Assembly (NCBI GenBank): GCA_964463485.1
Contig: CAYXDO010000048.1
Coordinates: forward strand, 4,161 to 68,160
Direction: 5' to 3'
DNA from: CAYXDO01 sp964463485
GTDB lineage: Bacteria; Myxococcota; Kuafuiibacteriia; Kuafuiibacteriales; Kuafuiibacteriaceae
DNA: 64,000 bases
The notes under the pieces were generated by a model. The model had not been told where the DNA came from. It worked only from the letters and a program-made list of their open reading frames with translations, and made no database searches. Position numbers and translations under genes: made by a program. Within the stretch, counting starts at the first letter, position 1, and every line of letters starts with the position of its first letter. Shown here one piece after another: positions 7,670-16,217 of the stretch.

Positions 7670-9079
7670 GTGGGTTCGGTGCTCGTCGTCGATGATGAGC
7701 AAGGTCTCCGCGACGCGCTCGCGGCGCTCATCGGCGTGAAAGGTCACCGCGTGACCACGGCGAAGAACGTCGTGGATGCGCGGGCGGCGATCGCGGGCGA
7801 GGACCTCGACTTGGTGGTCACGGACTTGCGGCTCGAGCGGGGCACGAGCGGCATGGACGTGCTTCGAGCGGCCAAAGCGAAGACCGACGCGCCAGAGGTC
7901 GTCGTGATGACGGCGTTCGGAACCCGCGAGACGGCGCTCGAAGCGCTCGAATCCGGCGCGTTCACACACGTCGAGAAGGGGCCGCACCTCGCCCAAGAGC
8001 TGGCTGTGCTCGTCGAGCACGCGATCTCGGCGCGGCGACTTCGCGTCGAGAACGCGCGACTGCGTGAGCAGCTCGTCGGCCGCTACTCCCTCGAAGGGAT
8101 CGTCGGTCGCAGCGACGCGATGCGCGAGGTCTTTGCCGTCGTTCACAAGATCGCACCCACCCGCGCAAACGTCCTCCTCTCGGGCGAGAGCGGCACGGGC
8201 AAAGAGCGCATCGCTCGCGCCATTCACTTTCACTCCGGGTTGGCGCCAGACCGATTCGTTCCGCTGAATTGCGGCGCGATCCCCGAGAACCTCATCGAGT
8301 CCGAGCTCTTTGGGCACGTCAAAGGCGCTTTCACCGGAGCCGATACGACGCGCCGTGGCCTGTTCGAAGCAGCTCAAAACGGCACGATCTTCCTCGACGA
8401 GATCGGAGAGCTTCCGCTGTCGCTTCAGCCGAAGCTCCTCCGCGTGCTTCAAGAGCGACGCATCAAGCCGGTAGGTGCAACGCATGAGCTCGAGGTCAAC
8501 GCACGAGTCATCGCGGCGACCAACCGCGACATGGAGACCGAAGTTCGCGCGGGGAGATTTCGGGAAGATCTCTATTTTCGGCTGAACGTCCTCCAAATCG
8601 ACCTCCCGCCGCTCCGCGAACGGCGCGAAGACATTCCGCTCCTGGTCCAGACGTTCCTCTCGAAGTACGCTCGTGAGTATGCGCGAGACGTTCGGGGCGT
8701 TGCGCCCGAAGCTATGGCGTTGCTCCTCGACTTTCCCTATCGCGGCAACGTCCGTCAGCTCGAGAACATCATCGAGCGCGCCGTCGCGCTGGCGAGCGGA
8801 CCCGAAATCACCCCTCAGCAACTCCCGCGAGAGGTCGTCGACGGTCCTCGACCCACGGAGTCCCTACGCGCGCAGACGGTTGTGACTCCGGGCTCCTTTC
8901 CGGATCAAGGCGTCGACCTCGAGCGCCTCGTCGAGGACTTCGAGCGACGACTCATCGAGGGCGCGCTCGCTCGCGCCGGAGGCGTGAAGACCCGGGCGGC
9001 TGACTTGCTCGGACTCACCTTCCGACAGTTTCGATACAAGCTCCTCAAGTATGGAATGGGGCGCGGGGGAGACCGTTGA
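7670..9079 (+). CDS. NtrC-family sigma-54-dependent response regulator
   Basis: 469 residues, GTG start. A receiver domain (acidic DD at 8-9, phospho-acceptor in VVTDLRL near residue 52, Lys in HVEKG) is followed by an AAA+ domain with GESGTGKE (Walker A near 172), GAFTGA (sigma-54 contact loop), FLDEIGEL (Walker B) and FREDLYFRL. A Fis-type HTH closes the protein (TRAADLLGLTFRQFRYKL), as in PilR/AtoC relatives. It should activate sigma-54 promoters after phosphorylation. No histidine kinase is adjacent. Its stop overlaps the start of the TPR gene by 4 nt. Confidence 0.93.
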   Translation: MGSVLVVDDEQGLRDALAALIGVKGHRVTTAKNVVDARAAIAGEDLDLVVTDLRLERGTSGMDVLRAAKAKTDAPEVVVMTAFGTRETALEALESGAFTHVEKGPHLAQELAVLVEHAISARRLRVENARLREQLVGRYSLEGIVGRSDAMREVFAVVHKIAPTRANVLLSGESGTGKERIARAIHFHSGLAPDRFVPLNCGAIPENLIESELFGHVKGAFTGADTTRRGLFEAAQNGTIFLDEIGELPLSLQPKLLRVLQERRIKPVGATHELEVNARVIAATNRDMETEVRAGRFREDLYFRLNVLQIDLPPLRERREDIPLLVQTFLSKYAREYARDVRGVAPEAMALLLDFPYRGNVRQLENIIERAVALASGPEITPQQLPREVVDGPRPTESLRAQTVVTPGSFPDQGVDLERLVEDFERRLIEGALARAGGVKTRAADLLGLTFRQFRYKLLKYGMGRGGDR

Positions 9080-9609
9080 AGAAGACACGAACACACCCGG
9101 TGATGGCTGCGACATTTTTGATCGCGGTGTTCTCGATGGCCGGCCTCGCCGGCGAGATGGCCGTTCGCAACTCGAGAACCGCGGCCAAGCAGGCCGCGGA
9201 CGAGGCGTACGCGGCCGGCGTCCGATCGGCGATCAAGCTCGGACGCCAAGGAAACCTGGAGGCTGCACGCGAACATCTCGAAGCGCTCGTCGCCGAGCGC
9301 CCGGACCACACCGACGCCCGTTTCAACCTGGCGGTGGCCCTGGCGCAGCTGGGCAAGACGGACGAGGCCGGCGCTCAGTTCGAGAAGGTGATCTCGCTGG
9401 ACCCCAAAGACTTCGACGCGGTCGTGGAGCTCGCGGCGCTGAGGGTCAAGGCCGGTAAGCTCGCCGAAGCGCTGACGCTGCTCGAGTCGGTGCCGCTCGG
9501 CGCCGGCGGCCTCGCCGAGGGAGCTCTCCGCCAAACCCGCTGGGATGCGCTCGCGAGCGAGGAGCGTATGAAGAAGCTGGTGGCAAAGCACAAAGGTGTC
9601 GACGAGTAA
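9076..9609 (+). CDS. membrane-anchored TPR-repeat protein
   Basis: 177 residues from a TTG that overlaps the stop of the NtrC-type regulator gene. A hydrophobic segment at about residues 10-27 is a signal anchor or peptide. From about residue 45, TPR-like helical pairs follow (GNLEAAREHLEALVAERPD, ALAQLGKTDEAGAQFEKVI, LAALRVKAGKLAEALTLLE). Such repeats mediate protein-protein contacts on the periplasmic side. Translational coupling with the regulator and with the large membrane-protein gene after it suggests one functional unit, purpose unknown. Confidence 0.75.
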   Translation: MKKTRTHPVMAATFLIAVFSMAGLAGEMAVRNSRTAAKQAADEAYAAGVRSAIKLGRQGNLEAAREHLEALVAERPDHTDARFNLAVALAQLGKTDEAGAQFEKVISLDPKDFDAVVELAALRVKAGKLAEALTLLESVPLGAGGLAEGALRQTRWDALASEERMKKLVAKHKGVDE

Positions 9610-12100
9610 CGCGGGCCAAGAGGCCCGCGCTCTCTCTGGTCTCTCAAAGGCCGCCGGCGACACGAGCCGCACGCGGACCCAGAACCTGTGGGCGCTCGCC
9701 GCGCTGGGGATGCTCACACTCATCGCGTTCTGGGACGTAGTCCCCATTCAGCGCGGCCTCGTGTATCGGGACCACACGCTGATTTTCAGACCCCTGTGGT
9801 GGTCGGTTCGGGAGCAACTCCTCGCTGGTCAACTCCCCATTCTCAACTTGGGGAGCTCGATCGATCTCCCGCTCGAGCGTTCGAACAATTCGGCCGCGTT
9901 CACGCCGTTGACTTTAGTGTTACTCATTCTGCCCTTCGACGTGAGTTACGACCTCTTCGTGCTCGGACACGTCGTGCTGGGCGCGTGGGGCGCCTTTCTG
10001 TTGGCACGGACCTTGGGGGCGTCGCTCGAGTCCGCCAGCCTCGCCGGAGGCCTCGCGCTCTCAGGACCCTGGATCTCGTTCCAGAGCCTCGTGGTGGGTT
10101 TGATCGGGCTCGCTTGGGCGCCCTGGGTCCTGCTCGCCTTCCTCCACGCCTTGCGGTCACCTGCAAGGAAGTCGGCCGCGGTCTTGGGTGTGGTCGGCGG
10201 GTTCCAGGCACAAGCCTTGATACCCGAGGTCTTGCTGGTCGACGTCATCGGCGCCGCGTGGCTCTTCTTGCGTGAACGCCGGCAAAATGCACCGTCCAAG
10301 CTCCGAATCCTCGGTACACTCATCGGCGCGCTCGGAATCGCGGTCGGGGTCAGTTTGATCGACGTCCTCCCTCAACTCATGGCGCTCCGCGGTTCTCCGC
10401 GGGCAGCGGGCTTCTCGTATGACGAGGTAAGCGGCTGGGCGCTCACTCCCATGTTGGGCTTCGTGGAGCTGCTCACGCCAGCCTTCTTCGCACCTCCGGA
10501 GCTCCCGTTTGCGAACGTACCGGCGGTGACGGGCTCGGCGGCGGACCCCCCCTACCTGCCTTCGATCTACCTCGGAGGGTTGCTCCCGCTCGCGCTCGCG
10601 GGCTTGCAGCTCAGGCGACTGGAGCGAGCCAAGACGGCCTGGGTGAGTGCGCTCGCTTGCGGTTTGTTTGTACTCATCGCTCTTGGAAAGCACACGCCCC
10701 TGCACCAGCTCGTGTCTTCTCTGCCGATCCTCTCGAGCTCCCGCTACGCCATCAAATACTTGGTCCCAGCCACGAGCGCGCTGGCGATTCTCGCGATCCT
10801 CGCGCACTCGGACCTACCGGGCGGCGCTCGTTACTTGCGGCTGTTTGGATTCTCCGCGGCCTGGGTCACCGCCTCGTTCGTGGGTTGGGTCCTGCTCGAC
10901 AGTCCCGAGGCCGGAGCGTGGCTGCGTCGGGAGCTCGTCCCCGTCGCGAGCCTCCCTGCCTACTCAGGCATGACCTCCAAGCTCGCCGCCGAGCTCACCG
11001 GCGAGGTCATGCGGGGGCGACTCGTACACTCCATGATCTTCGGCTCCGGCTTGGCCGTGCTGGCGCTCGTCGTGAGGACTAAGCCAGGCGCCCGGCTGTT
11101 GATCGCGACCTGGGTGTTGCTCGACTTGGCGATCGGCGCGCAATTCTCGATCCGCGGGACCAACTTGAAAGCCCACGCCCTCGACCCCGAGCTCGCCTCA
11201 CGCATCGAGGGGCGCGATCACCGCGTGTTCCTCACCGCGATCCCGCCGATCCCGGCGACCGCTTGGTCCACCGACGTCTCCGCTTACGAGAGTTACGAAA
11301 TCGAGCAGGCGCGCAGCGGATTTCGAGCTTTCGATCGAACACGGCGGTTTTTCGCGCTCGACGTCGACGGGCAAGGTGAGACGACTTATCAAAGAGCCTA
11401 CGAGGCCATCGCCGACCTGAGCTGGGAGCAGCGCCTTCGCGTCCTTCAGCGTGGGGCGGTCAGGTACGTGCTCACCCACTTCGAGCTGCCGCTCGACAAG
11501 GTCGAGTCGCGCGCCTACCCAGACGGACGGTCACTGTTCGTGTACGAGATACCGAAGCCTCGAGCCTATGCACAAATCTCGACTCGATGGGTGCGGGTCC
11601 GAGACGAAGGTCCCCGAATTGTCCGCGCGGCCACGACCGTCGAGCCCGACGTCGCCATCCTCATTGAGCCCAGCCTCATCGAACCCCATGCTGGCGCCGA
11701 GAGCTCCGAGGCTGTGGTCATCGACGGGTGTGGGCGAATGGTCGCACGCTCGAGCTCGGTCAGCCTCGATCTCGTGGGTGTCTCGGCAGCCGGTATGCGG
11801 CTCGTACCCGATCGAAGCGAGGGTGATCCTCGAGTTTCCCTACGAACGAGCTCGCGCTGCAGAGCCATCGTGAGTGTAGCGGAGGTCGTCTCGCCGGGTT
11901 GGGTCGTAAAAATCGATGGCCAGCGCGCGAAGGTACTCACCACCGACGTCGGCTACCTAGGAGTAGAAGTTCCGGCGGGAGCGCACCAAATCACTTTCGC
12001 CTACGAGAGCCTGACTCGGAAGCTCTTTCCCATCGCGGTCCTGAGTTGGCTCCTGGCGTTGTTCCTATGGGGATGGCCGACGCGGGAGCGACCGAGGTGA
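9596..12100 (+). CDS. YfhO-like polytopic membrane protein (GT-C-type)
   Basis: 834 residues from GTG 9596, overlapping the TPR gene by 14 nt. About 12 hydrophobic segments fill the first ~540 residues; an early loop with YRDHTLIFRPLWW and an N-terminal WDVVPIQRG resemble bacterial YfhO proteins, GT-C-like glycosyltransferases using lipid-linked sugars. The C-terminal ~280 residues form a soluble beta-rich extracytoplasmic domain ending with one more TM segment (VLSWLLALFLW). The donor and acceptor sugars cannot be told. It overlaps the next gene, which is also GT-C-like. Confidence 0.75.
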   Translation: MSTSNAGQEARALSGLSKAAGDTSRTRTQNLWALAALGMLTLIAFWDVVPIQRGLVYRDHTLIFRPLWWSVREQLLAGQLPILNLGSSIDLPLERSNNSAAFTPLTLVLLILPFDVSYDLFVLGHVVLGAWGAFLLARTLGASLESASLAGGLALSGPWISFQSLVVGLIGLAWAPWVLLAFLHALRSPARKSAAVLGVVGGFQAQALIPEVLLVDVIGAAWLFLRERRQNAPSKLRILGTLIGALGIAVGVSLIDVLPQLMALRGSPRAAGFSYDEVSGWALTPMLGFVELLTPAFFAPPELPFANVPAVTGSAADPPYLPSIYLGGLLPLALAGLQLRRLERAKTAWVSALACGLFVLIALGKHTPLHQLVSSLPILSSSRYAIKYLVPATSALAILAILAHSDLPGGARYLRLFGFSAAWVTASFVGWVLLDSPEAGAWLRRELVPVASLPAYSGMTSKLAAELTGEVMRGRLVHSMIFGSGLAVLALVVRTKPGARLLIATWVLLDLAIGAQFSIRGTNLKAHALDPELASRIEGRDHRVFLTAIPPIPATAWSTDVSAYESYEIEQARSGFRAFDRTRRFFALDVDGQGETTYQRAYEAIADLSWEQRLRVLQRGAVRYVLTHFELPLDKVESRAYPDGRSLFVYEIPKPRAYAQISTRWVRVRDEGPRIVRAATTVEPDVAILIEPSLIEPHAGAESSEAVVIDGCGRMVARSSSVSLDLVGVSAAGMRLVPDRSEGDPRVSLRTSSRCRAIVSVAEVVSPGWVVKIDGQRAKVLTTDVGYLGVEVPAGAHQITFAYESLTRKLFPIAVLSWLLALFLWGWPTRERPR

Positions 12101-13965
12101 GGTCGAAGGGAGCTCTTCGGGCCAGCCTCGTAGCGGCGTTGGCCGTCGTCATCTATCTCCCGGCCCTCCTCGGTGGGCCGATCACCGACGATCACACCTT
12201 CATCTACCGGAGCGCCCGACTAGGCTCACCGGAAGGGCTCCGGTCGATCTGGCTGAGCTTCGAGGGAGAAGACTACTGGCCGCTGAGTTATTCGCTGTTC
12301 TGGGTAGGTCGGCGATTCTTCGACGGGCACCCCGCGTTTTTTCATGGCCTCAGCGTCATGCTCCACGTGGCGTCCGCGCTGCTGCTGGGTTCCATCGTGC
12401 GAGCGCTGACTCGTTCGAACGCCAACCGATTCGCCGACGCGGGCCTGCTCGCGTCGATTCTGTTCGCGGTGCATCCGGTCGCTGTGGAGGCCGTGGCCTG
12501 GATCATTCAGCTGAAGACCGTGCTCGCGACGGCGCTCTCCTTTGCGGCGATCCGTTGGTACGTGCGTCGTGAGCTCGCTCCTTCGCGGCTCGACTACACT
12601 CTCGCGCTATGGGCGCACGTCCTGTCTTTGCTCGCCAAGAGCTCGGCGGTCACGACTCCAGTAGCGCTGTTGGTTTTGGTCGGGGCAGAGCGAAGGCCCA
12701 GTCGTCGGGACCTGTTGGCGCTTGGGCCATTCTTCTTCGCTTCGCTCGTCCTGGGTCTGGTCGGGCTGTATGCGCACCGTACTCACTACGCCGCCGGAGG
12801 CGATTTTCTGGGGTTGGCGCCGCTCGGTCGACTGGCCCTGATGGGTCACAGTTATCTGTTTTACGCCTCGAAGTCGGTGCTGCCGCTCGGACTGTCGTTC
12901 GTGGTTCCAAAGGTTCAGCTCGAGCCGGTCGCGCTCGCCGATTTCGTGCCGCTAGGGCTGGTCATTCTGGGCCATGTCGCGATGTTTCGGTGGGCTCCGC
13001 GGGCGCTGTTTGCGGGCCTCTTGGCCTACGGCGCCTTGATCTTCCCGGTGCTCGGTTTGGTCGACGTGCCTTACATGCAGTTCTCCTACGTCGCGGACCA
13101 CTGGCAGTACGGAGCGCTCGGGGTCGTCGCGCTCGGGTTCGGAGTTGCGGTGGCTCGGTTCGAGGGTTCCACTTCGAGAGTGTTCGCCGCGATCGTGGTG
13201 CTGGTGTTTGCGGTCGGCGCGAGGGCGCGGGCTACTCTCTTCGAGAGTGAGCTCAGCGTGCTCGCGGACGCGGCCGTGAAGAGTCCCCGATCCGGGCCGC
13301 TCCTGGCGGCGCTCGGACAGGCCCACCTCTCTGCGGGGCGGCTCGAGGAGGCCAAGGCGGCCTATTCGCGGGCGGTCATGGTCGAGCCGAAGTACGCACA
13401 AAGCCACGCGGGCCTAGGCAACGTGCTCGCGATGATGGGTCGGACCGAGGAGGCTGAGAAGGCGTTGAGGACCGCGCGATCCCTGGCGCCGGACGATGCA
13501 GGTGTGGCGTATGACTTGGGCTCGTTTTTCGCCGCGACGGGCCGCCTCGAGGAAGCGGTGAGGGAGCTCCAAGTCGCCACGACCCTCGACCCGTCCAACG
13601 TGGACGCACGCATGAATCTGGGCAACGCGCTCGGGATGCGAGGAGACTTCGCGGGCGCGAGGCGGGAGCTCGAGGAGGCCGCGCGCATCGACCCCATCCA
13701 TCCGGGTCCGCGGACCAACCTGGGGCTGTTGGCGCTGCGATCGGGAGATTTGGAGAAGGCGCGGGCCGAGTTGGAGTGGGTGCGACAACGGGCGCCGACC
13801 GTGTTGCCTGCGCGGCTCGCGCTCGCCAATGTCTACGTGAGGTTGGGGAGGTCCGACGTTGCACTTGGCGAATTAGGAGAGGCGCGAAAGCTCGTCCCTG
13901 AAGGGTCGAGGGAAGCCAAGATGATCGACGCCGCGATCCAGAGAATCCAGCCGAGCCGCGACTGA
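12067..13965 (+). CDS. TMTC-like membrane glycosyltransferase with C-terminal TPR repeats
   Basis: 632 residues from ATG 12067 (ATG 12073 is equally possible); longer upstream frames run antisense-like through the YfhO gene. The N-terminal half is polytopic with a first-loop acidic DDH (ITDDHTFIY), as in protein O-mannosyltransferase/TMTC enzymes, and HPVAVEAVAWIIQLK, the DUF1736/TMTC signature. The C-terminal ~220 residues carry at least five TPRs (LGQAHLSAGRLEEAKAAYSRAV, LGNVLAMMGRTEEAEKAL, ...). This architecture suggests membrane glycosylation of exported protein. It shares a 34-nt overlap with the YfhO-like gene. Confidence 0.82.
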   Translation: MGMADAGATEVRSKGALRASLVAALAVVIYLPALLGGPITDDHTFIYRSARLGSPEGLRSIWLSFEGEDYWPLSYSLFWVGRRFFDGHPAFFHGLSVMLHVASALLLGSIVRALTRSNANRFADAGLLASILFAVHPVAVEAVAWIIQLKTVLATALSFAAIRWYVRRELAPSRLDYTLALWAHVLSLLAKSSAVTTPVALLVLVGAERRPSRRDLLALGPFFFASLVLGLVGLYAHRTHYAAGGDFLGLAPLGRLALMGHSYLFYASKSVLPLGLSFVVPKVQLEPVALADFVPLGLVILGHVAMFRWAPRALFAGLLAYGALIFPVLGLVDVPYMQFSYVADHWQYGALGVVALGFGVAVARFEGSTSRVFAAIVVLVFAVGARARATLFESELSVLADAAVKSPRSGPLLAALGQAHLSAGRLEEAKAAYSRAVMVEPKYAQSHAGLGNVLAMMGRTEEAEKALRTARSLAPDDAGVAYDLGSFFAATGRLEEAVRELQVATTLDPSNVDARMNLGNALGMRGDFAGARRELEEAARIDPIHPGPRTNLGLLALRSGDLEKARAELEWVRQRAPTVLPARLALANVYVRLGRSDVALGELGEARKLVPEGSREAKMIDAAIQRIQPSRD

Positions 13966-14046
13966 CCGCGGCCTCACCGGGTCGAAGCTCGGACCTCCAG
14001 ATTTTGGATTCCCGTTTGACCTCGGCGCGAGTAGTGTCCGCAATCC

Positions 14047-14931
14047 ATGGACACCAGAGTGCCGGATGTGGTCGAGGCGCGGGCGGCGTCGCTCAAGGAT
14101 GAGGCGGCGCGGCGGAAGTCTGAAAGTCAGGAGCTCGACGCGGCAGCTACTACGCTCACGTCCCTCGCGAAGGCCCTTCGATCGGGCGACCTGAAGCGGG
14201 TCCAGGCCGCCCTCGACAAAGCTCGAGCCTCCGTTCCGGATGGCTCGGCCGCGATCACGTACGTCGCCGAACCGTTTGCCCAAATCGAGACCTTCCTTCG
14301 GGAAGAGCCCCAGCGAATTCGGGATGAGCTCGGGCGGGGCTTGAAGGATGCGTGCGCCGCGCACGGGCTGTCCTTTCGCATCGTGAGTCGTGAGGACCCG
14401 ATCGAGGTTAGGATTCCTCCGTTCTCCGTGACCCTCGACTTCAGCAAGGGTCGGGCCGTCTTCCGCTTCGCTCGTTTGGAGATCGGCCAATGCGCGGCGA
14501 GCCGGGACGAAATCCTGGAGACCCACGGCGAGCTTGCGAAATCGTTCGGGCCGCCGTTCGAGGCCGGCAAGTTCTTCGATCAGTGTCGGCGTGCGTACCT
14601 CTCGGCGGCGATCGCGGAGGGGCGGCGCGACGGGGATCGTCTCGAGCTCGCTGAGTTCCTTCCGTACCTCGCGATCCAGCGGCAGTCGAAGGCGTTCTGC
14701 GTGAGCCCGGAATCCTCGGCCTTCAAGGGCTACTCGCGAGCCCAGTTCGCCTTCGACGTGATGCGGCTCCGTGAGGCTGGCGGTCTTTCGCGCAACGGAT
14801 TTCGACTGAATCTCGGCGTGGCCACGGGGACCTCTGCGACCGACCGTTCGCGCTCGCTTTACATCGAAGACGCAGAGGGCAACGGCGAGTATAAGATCAG
14901 CGTGTTCTTCACAGCCGAGCTCGAGCGATGA
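14047..14931 (+). CDS. unknown protein, first gene of a four-gene ATPase-helicase cluster
   Basis: 294 residues with no family I recognise. Residues ~10-110 are Ala/Glu/Arg-rich and helical, compatible with a coiled coil. A beta-rich segment (~115-150: LSFRIVSRED, EVRIPPFSVTLDF, RAVFRFARLEIG) follows, then a helical part, and a final strand-rich portion (FRLNLGVATGT, YIEDAEGNGEYKISVFF). There is no signal or TM segment. Its stop overlaps the ATG of the first ATPase gene (ATGA), so it is almost certainly translated as part of the same unit. It may be the structural, sensor or effector subunit; nothing in the sequence identifies a catalytic site. Confidence 0.7.
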   Translation: MDTRVPDVVEARAASLKDEAARRKSESQELDAAATTLTSLAKALRSGDLKRVQAALDKARASVPDGSAAITYVAEPFAQIETFLREEPQRIRDELGRGLKDACAAHGLSFRIVSREDPIEVRIPPFSVTLDFSKGRAVFRFARLEIGQCAASRDEILETHGELAKSFGPPFEAGKFFDQCRRAYLSAAIAEGRRDGDRLELAEFLPYLAIQRQSKAFCVSPESSAFKGYSRAQFAFDVMRLREAGGLSRNGFRLNLGVATGTSATDRSRSLYIEDAEGNGEYKISVFFTAELER

Positions 14932-16217
14932 AGGCGAGCGCCGATCATGGGTCCACGTCCCGGCGGCTGGCCGCGCAAATCCTCCGCCGCATGGGTGAGA
15001 CGGGCCAACCGCCCGAGCGCGGTGCCCTGAGAGTCAATGTGGGAACCGAGGGGCTGCTCGAAGTCCTGAGAGTCGAGTACCTCGAGAGTATTCGCGAGTC
15101 GGGCACCTACTCGGCGTTCAAGTTGGTGCAGGCGCCTTACGGCGGCGGGAAGACGCAGTTTCTTCACTGCCTCCGCGAAATCGCGTGGAACGAAGGATTC
15201 GTGACGGCGCTGGTGAGTGTCTCTCCCAAGGAGTGCCCCTTCGATGAGCCGGCCAAGATCTACCACGCCGTCGCGACGAGCCTAGAATCTCCGCCGAGCA
15301 CCTTCGACGTGGAGTCCGATCGCGGCCTCGACGCGTTGCTCCGCGAGCAACTCTCCCGACGCCGGAAGTCCAACTCGGACGACGACGTTCGCGAGTGGCT
15401 ACAGACCGAGCTCGCGGAAGCTCGCGTCGATTGCCACGCGCTCCGCCGCGCCGCCGTTCAGTACATGATCTCGATCCTGGACAAGAAGCACGAGGTTCGG
15501 GAGCTCCTCGGGAGCTTCTTGCGCGGCGAGGACGTGCGGGCCGAGGAAGTGCGGGCCCTCGGGATTCGCGAGACCCTCGACGTTTCGTCGGGCTTCCGAT
15601 TCCTCCGCAGCCTCGTGCAGCTCGTTCGGGCCCTCGATGTCCCTGGCGTCGTACTCATGTTCGACGAGATGGATCGCGTCATGAGCTTGCCGCGCGGCAG
15701 AGTCCGGGCAATCGGCGATAACCTGCGCCAGATGATCGACCACTGTGGGCAGGCCACTCTGCCGGCCTTGTTGTGGGTCTATGCGGTGCCTCCTGAGTTC
15801 ATGACCAACGTGGTGCCGCAGTACCCTGCCCTCGAACAGCGGCTCAAGGGGGCCTCGGTGTTGTCCTTCGTGAATCCGCTCGCACCCATCATCGACCTGG
15901 ATCGGCTCGCGCTGGCGCCAGCGGCGATCCTCGAGCAGATCGGTGGGCGGCTGCTCGAGCTTCACACGGAGGTCCACGGGCCGTTTCTCGATCTCGAGCT
16001 CCAGCGGAGGAATTTGCAAGGGTTGGCGCGTGAGCTCGGAGAGCGGCAGCTCGAGGCGGGGACTCGGCGGACCTTCGTCAAGGCGGCCGTGCAGATGCTC
16101 AGTGAGCAGCATCGTGGAGGCGAGCGAAGCCTCGACCAAGCGCAGATTCGGGCCTCGACGAAGGCGGCGTCCGCCGAGGCCGACCCCGCGCTCGAGGGTG
16201 AGGAGATCGTACATTGA
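14928..16217 (+). CDS. BrxC/BrxD-type (DUF2791) P-loop ATPase, first of two
   Basis: 429 residues. An N-terminal helix-turn region with RRLAAQILRRMG and VGTEGLLEVLRVEYLESI precedes Walker A APYGGGKTQF (residues ~69-78). Walker B is VVLMFDEMD (D246, E247). The sequence between, SPKECPFDEPAKIYHAV, is the conserved stretch of the BREX-associated P-loop family, in which BrxD of type 2 BREX is known. It is predicted to be a cytoplasmic STAND/AAA-like ATPase that loads or regulates a nucleic-acid motor. No pglZ, pglX or brxL lies nearby, so it is not canonical BREX. Both ends overlap neighbours by 4 nt. Confidence 0.8.
   Translation: MKASADHGSTSRRLAAQILRRMGETGQPPERGALRVNVGTEGLLEVLRVEYLESIRESGTYSAFKLVQAPYGGGKTQFLHCLREIAWNEGFVTALVSVSPKECPFDEPAKIYHAVATSLESPPSTFDVESDRGLDALLREQLSRRRKSNSDDDVREWLQTELAEARVDCHALRRAAVQYMISILDKKHEVRELLGSFLRGEDVRAEEVRALGIRETLDVSSGFRFLRSLVQLVRALDVPGVVLMFDEMDRVMSLPRGRVRAIGDNLRQMIDHCGQATLPALLWVYAVPPEFMTNVVPQYPALEQRLKGASVLSFVNPLAPIIDLDRLALAPAAILEQIGGRLLELHTEVHGPFLDLELQRRNLQGLARELGERQLEAGTRRTFVKAAVQMLSEQHRGGERSLDQAQIRASTKAASAEADPALEGEEIVH

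Noticed and set aside
7439..8821. 460-codon minus frame
   Set aside because: Antisense to the NtrC-type regulator gene; no protein-family signal.
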